Shown here in pieces: positions 1 to 5,479 of a stretch of 5,594 nt of DNA (position 1 is its first letter; the number at the start of each line of letters is the position of its first letter). Under the pieces are notes generated by a model. That model searched no databases, had not been told where the DNA came from, and saw nothing but the letters and a program-made list of their open reading frames with translations. Source of the DNA: Leptolinea sp964404415 (GTDB lineage: Bacteria > Chloroflexota > Anaerolineae > Anaerolineales > Anaerolineaceae); the NCBI GenBank assembly GCA_964404415.1, contig CAYOKC010000187.1, positions 1 to 5,594 of the forward strand, read 5' to 3'. The translations under genes and the position numbers were made by a program.

Positions 1-1
1 T

Positions 2-754
2 CCGAATTTGAAAGTTGTTGGGCGCGCGGGTGTTGGTGTGGATAACATTGATCTCGCAGCCGCGAAAAGCCACAACGTGACTGTCGTCAATTCGCCTATC
101 GCCACCACTCTGGCCGTCGCCGAACTGGCCATAGGCTTAATGTTTGCCGTTGCCCGTGAAATTCCCCGGGCGGATGCCGGCATGAAAAATACCAAATGGC
201 TGAAGAAAGAACTTGAAGGTATTGAACTAAACGGGAAAACCCTGGGTGTGATCGGTTTCGGCCGCATCGGCGCCGCTACAGCTCAGCGCGCGGCTGCCAT
301 GGGGATGAAGATCATTGCCTTTGATCCGCAATTTAGCGCGGCTGAAATCACCGCCCGCGGCGGTGAACCGGTTATGCTCGATGAATTATTTGCCCAATCC
401 GATTTTATTACCCTGCATACGCCGTTGACCAATGATACCCGCGGCATTATCAACGCGACTGCCTTCACCAAGATGAAAGACGGTGTCCGCTTGATCTGTG
501 CGGCCCGCGGTGGTGTTGTTGACGAAGCCGCCCTGCTGGATGCCCTTAATTCAGGCAAGGTCGCGGCTGCCGGGCTGGATGTTTTCGCCACGGAACCCCC
601 GGGCGAAAGCGCACTGGCATCACATCCCCGTGTTGTGGCCACCCCGCATATTGGCGCGCAAACCGTCGAAGCACAAATCCGCGCGGCAGGTGATATTGCC
701 ACTGAAGTCCTTGCCGCTCTTAACGGGGAAACTCTTCGCTGGCGAGTAGCGTAA
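2..754 (+). CDS. serA: D-3-phosphoglycerate dehydrogenase-type 2-hydroxyacid dehydrogenase, 5'-partial
   Basis: NAD-dependent D-2-hydroxyacid dehydrogenase, most likely the cytoplasmic enzyme oxidising 3-phosphoglycerate to 3-phosphohydroxypyruvate, the first step of serine synthesis. The gene enters from the left: the frame is open to base 2 and starts mid-protein (PNLKVVGRAGVGVDNID), so the TTG at 8 is not a start. By comparison with family members about 60-65 residues are missing. Counting the Leu at base 8 as residue 1, the Rossmann motif GFGRIG is at 83-88 with Asp106 as the adenosine-ribose acidic residue. The catalytic triad is Arg167 (AARGGVVDE), Glu196 (DVFATEPP) and His214 (TPHIGAQT). 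The protein stops right after the catalytic fold, with no C-terminal ACT domain, so it is the short form lacking the usual serine-binding module. Residue 164 is Cys where the family more often has Asn. It lies 5 nt upstream of the M32 peptidase gene. Another 2-hydroxyacid dehydrogenase specificity remains possible. Confidence 0.85.
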   Translation, partial: PNLKVVGRAGVGVDNIDLAAAKSHNVTVVNSPIATTLAVAELAIGLMFAVAREIPRADAGMKNTKWLKKELEGIELNGKTLGVIGFGRIGAATAQRAAAMGMKIIAFDPQFSAAEITARGGEPVMLDELFAQSDFITLHTPLTNDTRGIINATAFTKMKDGVRLICAARGGVVDEAALLDALNSGKVAAAGLDVFATEPPGESALASHPRVVATPHIGAQTVEAQIRAAGDIATEVLAALNGETLRWRVA

Positions 755-759
755 AACCT

Positions 760-2262
760 ATGGACAGCCCGTCTTTCAACCAGTTAAAAACCCTGCTGGG
801 TGAAGTGTACGATCTAAACGGCGCGCTCGCCGTTTTAGGGTGGGATCAACAAACTTATATGCCTCCCGGCGGCGGGGAAGAACGCGGCGCGGCTATGGCC
901 ACGATATCGCGTATCATGCACCTGAAGATAACGTCAGATGAACTACAGAAATGTCTGACGGATTGTGAGAACCAACTCTCGGGGTTGGACCCGGATTCCG
1001 ATGAAGCCAGGCTGGTAAAGGTTACCCGCCGTGAAGTCAACCGCCGGATCCGCATCCCGGCTGACTGGGTAGCCGGATTCGCCGAAGCCACCTCCATCGG
1101 GCAGGAAAAATGGGAAGAAGCCAAAGGAACATCCGATTTTGCCCGTTTCCAGCCGTTTCTCGAACGCATCATGGAGCTTCGCCGCGAATACGCGTCATTC
1201 TTTCAGCCCTACGATCACATTTATGATCCCATGCTGGATGAATTCGAACCGGGTTTAAAAACGGCGGATGTTCAGCAAATCTTTGACGTACTGCGGAAGC
1301 AACAGGTCGAATTGATCCACGAACTAAAATCCCGTCCCCAGGTGGAATCGGCGTTCCTGCGTCAAATCTTCCCTGAGAATTCTCAATGGAATTTTGGTGT
1401 CGATGTGATCACCAATATGGGGTTTGACTGGAACCGCGGCCGCCAGGATAACTCTGCCCACCCGTTCACCACCACATTCGGTATGGGCGATGTGCGCATT
1501 ACCACCCGTGTGATCCCCGATAATCTCGGCTCGGCCCTATTCAGCACCATCCACGAAGGCGGTCACGCGCTGTACGAACAGGGTTTCAGCCCATCATTGC
1601 TGCGCACGCCGCTGGCGACCGGGGCGTCAATGGCCGTACACGAATCGCAATCACGCATGTGGGAAAATCTGGTCGGCCGGTCCAGAAGCTTCTGGTCTTT
1701 CTATTATCCCAAACTTCAGCAACATTTCCCCTCTCAACTGGGAAATGTTTCCATGGAGATGTTCTACAAAGGTATCAACCGGGTGGAACCATCTCTGATC
1801 CGCACGGAATCAGATGAAGCCACATACAACCTGCATGTCATGCTGCGGTTGGAAATCGAGATCGCGCTGCTGGAACGCAAAGTGGAAGTACGCGACCTGC
1901 CGGAAATCTGGCGAAGCCGTATGCAGGAATACCTTGGGGTCACCCCCAAAGATGACGCCCATGGCGTTCTTCAGGATATCCATTGGGCCGGCGGCTTGAT
2001 CGGTTACTTCCCCACCTACGCGCTTGGCAATGTGATCTCCGCGCAACTTTGGGAGACGATAAAGAAAGATATCCCTGACCTGGACGACCAGATCGCCCAC
2101 GGTCAATTCCGCAACCTGCTGAATTGGCTTCGCCGCAACATCCATGGTCACGGGGCAAAATTTGAAACCCAGGAACTGGTCCAGAAGGTTACCGGTTCAA
2201 AGATTGATCCCGCTCCCTATCTAAAATATCTCAACACCAAATTCAGGGAAGTCTATTCGTGA
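760..2262 (+). CDS. M32-family metallocarboxypeptidase (carboxypeptidase Taq type)
   Basis: A 500-residue cytoplasmic zinc carboxypeptidase of MEROPS family M32, the usual full length. Known members remove C-terminal residues from peptides with broad specificity. All family signatures are visible in order: HPF at 234-236, DVRITTR at 244-250, the zinc-binding HEGGH at 265-269 (His265, His269, catalytic Glu266), HESQSRMWEN at 294-303 supplying the third metal ligand, IRTESDEATYNLH at 347-359, and GVLQDIHWAGGLIGYFPTY at 402-420. There is no signal peptide. ATG at 760 gives the canonical N-terminus, with GWDQQTYMPP at 27-36. It has no recognisable Shine-Dalgarno sequence and sits 5 nt after the dehydrogenase stop, so translation is probably coupled to the upstream gene. 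Its TGA overlaps the GTG of the next gene. The role is probably intracellular peptide recycling; I see no functional link to serine synthesis beyond co-transcription. Confidence 0.96.
   Translation: MDSPSFNQLKTLLGEVYDLNGALAVLGWDQQTYMPPGGGEERGAAMATISRIMHLKITSDELQKCLTDCENQLSGLDPDSDEARLVKVTRREVNRRIRIPADWVAGFAEATSIGQEKWEEAKGTSDFARFQPFLERIMELRREYASFFQPYDHIYDPMLDEFEPGLKTADVQQIFDVLRKQQVELIHELKSRPQVESAFLRQIFPENSQWNFGVDVITNMGFDWNRGRQDNSAHPFTTTFGMGDVRITTRVIPDNLGSALFSTIHEGGHALYEQGFSPSLLRTPLATGASMAVHESQSRMWENLVGRSRSFWSFYYPKLQQHFPSQLGNVSMEMFYKGINRVEPSLIRTESDEATYNLHVMLRLEIEIALLERKVEVRDLPEIWRSRMQEYLGVTPKDDAHGVLQDIHWAGGLIGYFPTYALGNVISAQLWETIKKDIPDLDDQIAHGQFRNLLNWLRRNIHGHGAKFETQELVQKVTGSKIDPAPYLKYLNTKFREVYS
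1721..1749 (+). repeat. Intragenic inverted repeat in the M32 gene
   Basis: AACATTTCCC (1721-1730) and GGGAAATGTT (1740-1749) form a perfect 10-bp stem with a 9-nt loop, followed by one further T. It encodes ordinary, non-conserved-looking residues of the peptidase (QHFPSQLGNV). A 14-bp perfect palindrome, CCAGAAGCTTCTGG, lies just upstream at 1682-1695. The run of T is too short for an efficient terminator, so this may be chance or an mRNA structure. Confidence 0.35.
2245..2249 (+). promoter_or_regulatory. Ribosome-binding site for the GTG-started secreted-protein gene
   Basis: AGGGA lies 9 nt before the GTG at 2259, inside the last codons of the M32 gene. It supports the GTG as the true start, giving the GTGA overlap with the M32 stop and therefore translational coupling. 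Confidence 0.6.
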
Positions 2263-3101
2263 TACGGTTATCTCATCGCTGCTTCAACCCCGGAAAAGCA
2301 TCATCCATCCGGCGGCGCTTTTGGCTGATCATACTGACAGGGATCACATCCCTGTCAGTTTTGGCATCCCAAACCAGTGCTGTTAACGCGCGGGTGTCAC
2401 CCACTATCACTCCGGTCGATACCGGTATCTCTGTTCCGGAATCCGGTGAACCTGTAATTTTGCAGCCCGGGAATGACGCCCGTTTGGTTTCTCCATTGAA
2501 CTTGAAACTGGTAACCAAACCCGGCGAAGATGGGCAGATCCGGATCGAACTCATTGGTCATGACAACCGGATGATCTTCCGGAGACTGCTGGATTACCCG
2601 GATTTCATCGGAAAGACTCTGGTGATCGAGCAGGAGATCCCCTTTGAAGTACGCGCTGATGAAAAAGCCCGCCTTCAGGTCATTCTGGAAGACCGCAAAG
2701 GCAAAGTCAACTTCCTGACCTCAGTACAGTTGACCCTGCTCAAAATCAAAGGCTCAGAAACCACTGGTGACAGTCCGGTCAATCCACGCATCAAGATCGA
2801 GATGCCTGAACCCGGTTCGTCGATAAAGGGAAGCGAACTGGTAGTCAAAGCAGGTTATAAACCGATCAACGACACCCCTGTAGTGGTGGAAGTCCTGGCC
2901 AGTGACTGGCATACCCTCACCTCAAAGATACTGAAGATAACCATCCCGGCCGATCAAACAGCCTACACCCCCATCGAAGTCAAGCTGCCGGTGAAGACCA
3001 GTTCCAAACTTCCAGTGACGATCAGGATACGGCAGGAAAGCAACAACCTGATCAACGGCTCGGTTTTCATGTGGAGTGAAAAAGCAACACTTACGCCATA
3101 A
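2259..3101 (+). CDS. Secreted protein with two tandem Ig-like domains, function unknown
   Basis: I do not recognise a named family. The 280-residue protein has a long basic N-region (RRR at 18-20), a hydrophobic core at about 21-36 and small residues around 37-44 (SQTSAVNA), which fits a signal peptide cleaved near Ala41 or Ala44, or an uncleaved anchor. No lipobox Cys follows the core. The mature part looks like two related beta-rich modules, about 64-163 and 176-279. Each begins with a P-G motif (ILQPGNDARLVSPLNL and MPEPGSSIKGSELVV), continues with a V/I-rich strand pair (QIRIELIG and PVVVEVLA), and ends in a long strand-forming tail. The second resembles Gmad2-type or bacterial Ig-like domains. 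The GTG start is supported by AGGGA 9 nt upstream and by the need for the signal peptide. It is last in the operon with the dehydrogenase and M32 peptidase. A role in binding envelope polymers or partner proteins is inference only. Confidence 0.8.
   Translation: MIRLSHRCFNPGKASSIRRRFWLIILTGITSLSVLASQTSAVNARVSPTITPVDTGISVPESGEPVILQPGNDARLVSPLNLKLVTKPGEDGQIRIELIGHDNRMIFRRLLDYPDFIGKTLVIEQEIPFEVRADEKARLQVILEDRKGKVNFLTSVQLTLLKIKGSETTGDSPVNPRIKIEMPEPGSSIKGSELVVKAGYKPINDTPVVVEVLASDWHTLTSKILKITIPADQTAYTPIEVKLPVKTSSKLPVTIRIRQESNNLINGSVFMWSEKATLTP
2333..2362 (+). repeat. Perfect 12-bp hairpin within signal-peptide codons, attenuator-like
   Basis: ACTGACAGGGAT (2333-2344) and its exact reverse complement ATCCCTGTCAGT (2348-2359) flank a 3-nt loop (CAC). 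TTT follows at once, giving a TTTT run at 2359-2362. It sits 71 nt after the M32 stop and encodes residues 25-34 of the secreted protein, the hydrophobic core of its signal peptide. The shape is that of an intrinsic terminator with a short U-run, so partial termination, mRNA 3'-end protection of the upstream genes, or RNase processing are all possible. Which of these applies cannot be told from sequence. Confidence 0.6.
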
Positions 3102-3109
3102 AACAATAA

Positions 3110-3152
3110 AAATCCGGTTGGACATTTGAGCCAACCGGATTTGTGTTTTTTT
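3110..3152. terminator. Bidirectional intrinsic terminator between convergent genes
   Basis: AAATCCGGTTGG (3110-3121) and CCAACCGGATTT (3131-3142) form a perfect 12-bp stem with a 9-nt loop. On the + strand it is followed by GTG and seven T (3146-3152), ending the operon whose last stop is at 3101. On the - strand the stem runs directly into TTTTTATTGTTTT, ending the L,D-transpeptidase gene whose stop is at 3155. Both genes therefore share one terminator. Confidence 0.93.
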
Positions 3153-3154
3153 AC

Positions 3155-4318
3155 CTACGCACCACCATCGGTGTAGAATTTCGGGTCTGTGGGCGTCTGA
3201 CCGGATGGGTCATACACATAGACGTAATCTCCAACTTTTGCCCAATCATACAACCAGTGTGAATCACCCAGTGACAGGTTTACGCATCCATGGGAAGCGT
3301 CATATCCAAAACGCGCGTGCCAGTACGCGCCATGCAAGGCGCGCAGCTTGTCAAAATACATCGTCCACGGCACATCTTCGAGGTAGTAATAACCGGATTT
3401 GTCACCCGAAAAGTCACCACTCATGGTTTCGGTGTCTTTTTTCTTGTAAACTTTGAACAAACCAGGCTGGGTATAAAACGGCTTGGTACCTGTGGATACA
3501 AGCGTGGCAAAGACCATCTTTGAATTATCGTATACCGACAAAGATTGTTCTTCCAGGTTGATATCGATCCAACGGCCGTTCTCTACTCCCTTCGGAGCGA
3601 CAGAGGTGGGAACAACCCGGCCAATGATGCGGTCTTCGATCCATTCGCCCAGACCGATCATAACCCACAGGGTATCACCCACCTGGCGGGTGCCGGCTAT
3701 GGAATAGAATTCACCCGGTCTTACTTCATGCTTGGATTCCTTTGCGCTGAAATCCGGTGACGGGCGGGTAAAACCGTTCGTCAGGATCCAGCCAAACTGA
3801 GTTCGGGGAGTGTCATGTGCCACAACTCCCTGAAACACCGGGGGCGCCGCGCGGGCAATATCGCCGCCATCCACCCACAATCCGGAACTGGAAAGGAAAT
3901 ACAGCCCCATATCCGTCTGGGATGTGTTTGAATATGAAATATATCGGGTGGCTCCCTTCAGGAAGAAAGTCGCGGCTCTGGCGTCACCCATGGCTGGCGA
4001 GCCATACAGCGGCGCGCTGGGGCTGGTGATCTTGGCGTACCGGAAGGGGACATCATTCAAAGCAACCGAAGGTTTGCTCACCGGCATCGATGGGATCGGG
4101 TAAACCACACCGTCTTTTGCCATCTGTGTCAACATGGATGAAGGCCCAACAGGCAGGCATGTATCAGGGGTGGTCAGGTAAACTCCCGGCCGGCATATAA
4201 CGTCACCGGAATAATCTTCCGGATTGATTACAGGTGCATCATCGGCGCTCACCGGGGTGACACCGAAATTCGTCACGAGCAAGGCTGACAAGAATAGTAC
4301 ATTTAATAAACGTCGCAT
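3155..4318 (-). CDS. Secreted L,D-transpeptidase (YkuD domain)
   Basis: A 387-residue exported enzyme. YkuD-domain proteins form 3-3 cross-links in peptidoglycan, or attach proteins to it, using a catalytic cysteine. Residues 1-25 are a clear signal peptide (MRRLLNVLFLSALLV..., small residues up to VSA). Residues 40-65 carry two cysteines, Cys42 and Cys54, in a CRPGVYLTTPDTC context, probably a disulfide. About 90-235 looks like two SH3-like modules (ITSPSAPLYGSPAM; YSIAGTRQVGDTLWVMIGLGEWI), less certain. The YkuD domain spans about 249-372 (WIDINLEEQSLSVYD to VYVYDPSG), with His329 in LHGAYWH and the catalytic motif SHGCVN at 342-347 (His343, Cys345). All active-site residues are intact. The ATG has GAGG 5 nt upstream. 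The gene converges on the Ig-domain protein gene and diverges from the cold-shock gene. The architecture resembles Anaerolineae homologues. Confidence 0.95.
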   Translation of the reverse strand: MRRLLNVLFLSALLVTNFGVTPVSADDAPVINPEDYSGDVICRPGVYLTTPDTCLPVGPSSMLTQMAKDGVVYPIPSMPVSKPSVALNDVPFRYAKITSPSAPLYGSPAMGDARAATFFLKGATRYISYSNTSQTDMGLYFLSSSGLWVDGGDIARAAPPVFQGVVAHDTPRTQFGWILTNGFTRPSPDFSAKESKHEVRPGEFYSIAGTRQVGDTLWVMIGLGEWIEDRIIGRVVPTSVAPKGVENGRWIDINLEEQSLSVYDNSKMVFATLVSTGTKPFYTQPGLFKVYKKKDTETMSGDFSGDKSGYYYLEDVPWTMYFDKLRALHGAYWHARFGYDASHGCVNLSLGDSHWLYDWAKVGDYVYVYDPSGQTPTDPKFYTDGGA

Positions 4319-4323
4319 TTAAA

Positions 4324-4327
4324 CCTC
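4324..4327 (-). promoter_or_regulatory. Ribosome-binding site of the L,D-transpeptidase gene
   Basis: On the - strand the bases read GAGG, 5 nt before the ATG at 4318. This fixes the start that gives a well-formed signal peptide. Confidence 0.75.
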
Positions 4328-4383
4328 AAAGAATTAATCTGTCCAATGGAACGATTTTACTCCAATTATTTCCGTAAACCGGC

Positions 4384-4389
4384 ATTATA
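4384..4389 (-). promoter_or_regulatory. Candidate -10 element for the L,D-transpeptidase gene
   Basis: The - strand reads a perfect TATAAT here, preceded by TGGT, which is one base off an extended -10. No good -35 lies 16-18 bp upstream (only CTTTTT-like sequence). A start near 4377 would give a leader of about 58 nt. Confidence 0.5.
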
Positions 4390-4433
4390 ACCATCAAAAC
4401 ATTGTAAAAAGCACCTATACTAATGACCGCAGC

Positions 4434-4458
4434 ATTCAAATAATTCGAAAATATTCAA
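4434..4458 (+). repeat. Three phased ATTC(A/G)A repeats upstream of the cold-shock promoter
   Basis: ATTCAA (4434-4439), ATTCGA (4443-4448) and ATTCAA (4453-4458) recur every 9-10 bp, close to one helical turn, and end 7 bp before the TTGACA -35 element. The tract is AT-rich. It could be an UP-element-like contact for the RNA polymerase alpha subunit or a binding site for an activator. The function is inferred from position only. Confidence 0.4.
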
Positions 4459-4465
4459 CGCCCGC

Positions 4466-4494
4466 TTGACACGTATTTTATGTCATGATAATCT
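4466..4494 (+). promoter_or_regulatory. Sigma-70-type promoter for the cold-shock gene
   Basis: A perfect -35 hexamer TTGACA lies at 4466-4471. The -10 could be TAATCT (4489-4494, 17-bp spacer, weak match) or GATAAT (4487-4492, 15-bp spacer, five of six matches). Transcription would begin near 4500, leaving an 85-nt leader before the ATG at 4586. A short inverted repeat, TGACA (4467-4471) and TGTCA (4481-4485), overlaps the core promoter and might be an operator. Confidence 0.65.
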
Positions 4495-4510
4495 TGCCTC
4501 CGGTAGAAAG

Positions 4511-4555
4511 CCACTGACAAAGTTTTTCCGAACCACCCGTCAGTGGATTTTTCTT
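4511..4555 (+). promoter_or_regulatory. Leader hairpin plus T-run: candidate transcription attenuator of the cold-shock gene
   Basis: CCACTGAC (4511-4518) and GTCAGTGG (4539-4546) form a perfect 8-bp stem with a 20-nt loop, followed by ATTTTTCTT. No + strand gene precedes it, since the upstream neighbour is on the other strand, so it cannot be an ordinary end-of-gene terminator. It lies between the promoter and the ribosome-binding site of the cold-shock gene. It may act as an attenuator or a temperature-responsive leader, or terminate a short leader RNA of about 55 nt. Confidence 0.5.
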
Positions 4556-4572
4556 GCCAAATAACAATCGAT

Positions 4573-4576
4573 GGAG
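4573..4576 (+). promoter_or_regulatory. Ribosome-binding site that decides the cold-shock gene start
   Basis: GGAG lies 9 nt before the ATG at 4586. The upstream in-frame ATG at 4571 overlaps this site and has no Shine-Dalgarno sequence of its own. The later ATG at 4601 also lacks one. The site therefore favours 4586. Confidence 0.7.
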
Positions 4577-4585
4577 ATTTTAAGA

Positions 4586-4798
4586 ATGTCAGATCGTTTG
4601 ATGGGGACTGTAAAGTGGTTCAATGCCACAAAGGGGTATGGTTTCATTGGCCGTGAAGAAGGAGAAGATGTTTTTGTGCATTTCTCTGCCGTTGAGATGG
4701 AAGGTTACCGCCGGTTGAAAGAAGGTCAAAAGGTGGAGTTCTCTGTTGAACAGGGTCCGAAAGGTCTCCAGGCAGCAAACGTAGTGCCGCTATCATAG
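4586..4798 (+). CDS. csp: Cold-shock protein (CspA family)
   Basis: A 70-residue single cold-shock domain, the usual size, which binds single-stranded RNA and DNA and melts RNA secondary structure. It is cytoplasmic. The sequence has the canonical beginning MGTVKWFNATKGYGFI, with RNP1 (KGYGFI) and RNP2 (VFVHF) and their aromatic residues in place, then FSAVEMEGYRRLKEGQKVEF and a C-terminal AANVVPL strand. The start at 4586 (MSDRLMGTVKW) is chosen from the GGAG 9 nt upstream; starting at 4571 would add MEILR. It is a single-gene unit with its own promoter, structured leader and terminator. Some Csp proteins act as antitermination factors, so control of its own leader hairpin is plausible but not shown. 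The number of paralogues elsewhere in the genome is unknown, so no numbered symbol is given. Confidence 0.97.
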   Translation: MSDRLMGTVKWFNATKGYGFIGREEGEDVFVHFSAVEMEGYRRLKEGQKVEFSVEQGPKGLQAANVVPLS

Positions 4799-4815
4799 GA
4801 ATGAGTTGACAACCG

Positions 4816-4842
4816 AAACCGTCCGATAAGGACGGTTTTTTT
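4816..4842 (+). terminator. Intrinsic terminator of the cold-shock gene
   Basis: AAACCGTCC (4816-4824) and GGACGGTTT (4830-4838) form a perfect 9-bp stem with a 5-nt GATAA loop and a run of seven T (4836-4842), 17 nt after the stop codon. The last two T belong to the stop codon of the convergent gene. On the - strand the stem is followed only by CGGTTG, so it would be a weak terminator in that direction. Confidence 0.93.
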
Positions 4843-5464
4843 ATTCCGGTACACGCGTGAAAAGATACGCACCCAATTTAGCCAACTCGTTCATAGTACT
4901 TTTCCAGCCCGCCACTGACATCCACCAGGTTTCAGGCCGGTACCAACTGGACCTCGCAGGCCGGATAACAAGATCCACCCCACTATTTTTAAAAACATCC
5001 TCCCATATCAAACGGGTTCGAAGGGTATGATACGGGTCCGTGACCACGATCAGCGTGTGCGCGTCAGTATTGGCCACCCTGGTACGCACCAGTTTGGCCT
5101 CCTCCCGGGTGCTGGCAGCCTTGTTGCCAATAACTTGAATCGCCGTTGGAGGTATCCCGGCATTGATCAAAACCAGGCGTTGTTCGCGGGAATACGTCGT
5201 GTTGAATTCCTCCAGAACGGCGCCAGTTTCAGTGAGAATAATGGAATCGGCATAATTTTCCTGGTACAACGTGATGGCTTCCTGCAGGCGTGAATCATCT
5301 CCTCCGCTGAGCACGACAATGGCATCCGCTTTCTTCAAGGGATCCGCCACAGTTAAAAACCGCCCCACACCGTAAACCAGCGTGATGGTTAGAATTCCGA
5401 AAAATAATGAGATGACCAGGCAGGAACCGCAACCCGGTCTTCGGGATTTCTGTTTCACTACCAT
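4841..5464 (-). CDS. Membrane-anchored DUF218 protein (YdcF/SanA/ElyC-like)
   Basis: A 207-residue protein with one N-terminal transmembrane helix (about 14-36, after a basic KQKSRRP stretch) and a single extracytoplasmic or membrane-facing DUF218 domain from about 42. Family hallmarks are ADAIVVLSGGDDSR (46-59), the helix LQEAITLY, the NKAASTREEAK segment (114-124, a T-x-E-E type motif) and VVTDPYHTLRTR (140-151), where His146 follows the acidic residue. Characterised relatives (SanA, ElyC) affect envelope integrity, but the biochemical reaction of most members is unknown, so no substrate is assigned. Cys12 and Cys15 precede or begin the helix. There is no Shine-Dalgarno sequence at the ATG (5464); an extended -10 element lies 6 nt upstream, suggesting a leaderless mRNA. 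It converges on the cold-shock gene, with its stop codon inside that gene's terminator, and diverges from the next gene across 79 bp. Confidence 0.88.
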   Translation of the reverse strand: MVVKQKSRRPGCGSCLVISLFFGILTITLVYGVGRFLTVADPLKKADAIVVLSGGDDSRLQEAITLYQENYADSIILTETGAVLEEFNTTYSREQRLVLINAGIPPTAIQVIGNKAASTREEAKLVRTRVANTDAHTLIVVTDPYHTLRTRLIWEDVFKNSGVDLVIRPARSSWYRPETWWMSVAGWKSTMNELAKLGAYLFTRVPE

Positions 5465-5470
5465 ACAGGC

Positions 5471-5479
5471 ATTTTACCA
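5471..5479 (-). promoter_or_regulatory. Candidate extended -10 promoter for a leaderless DUF218 mRNA
   Basis: The - strand reads TGGTAAAAT, a TGn extension plus TAAAAT (five of six matches to TATAAT), ending 6 nt before the ATG at 5464. No -35 hexamer lies at the normal distance; a TTGCAA is present but 21 bp away. A start about 7 nt downstream of the -10 would fall on or next to the ATG. Confidence 0.45.

Noticed and set aside
8..10. TTG at 8 as a start codon for the dehydrogenase
   Set aside because: The frame continues upstream to the window edge and the visible protein begins in the middle of the conserved fold.
283..702. A 139-codon open frame on the - strand inside the dehydrogenase gene
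   Set aside because: It lies entirely within a well-supported conserved gene, has a composition typical of antisense shadow frames, and shows no recognisable domain.
1810..2151. A 113-codon open frame on the - strand inside the M32 gene
   Set aside because: It is antisense to conserved M32 motifs, with no ribosome-binding site or family resemblance; a shadow frame.
2898..2910. Odd palindrome GCCAGTGACTGGC inside the secreted-protein gene
   Set aside because: It is a 13-bp perfect palindrome that resembles an operator, but it lies mid-gene, is not next to a promoter, and palindromes of this size are expected by chance.
2333..4546. Shared ACTGAC/GTCAGT arms in the csp leader hairpin and the hairpin in the secreted-protein gene, hinting at a dispersed repeat or common regulator
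   Set aside because: The common core is only 6-7 bp, loop and flanks differ completely, and two occurrences do not exceed chance.
4571..4585. Upstream ATG at 4571 as the cold-shock gene start
   Set aside because: It overlaps the GGAG that serves the ATG at 4586, has no ribosome-binding site, and would add residues not typical of the family.
5027..5293. An 88-codon + strand frame inside the DUF218 gene
   Set aside because: It mirrors the conserved DUF218 coding sequence and has no supporting signals.
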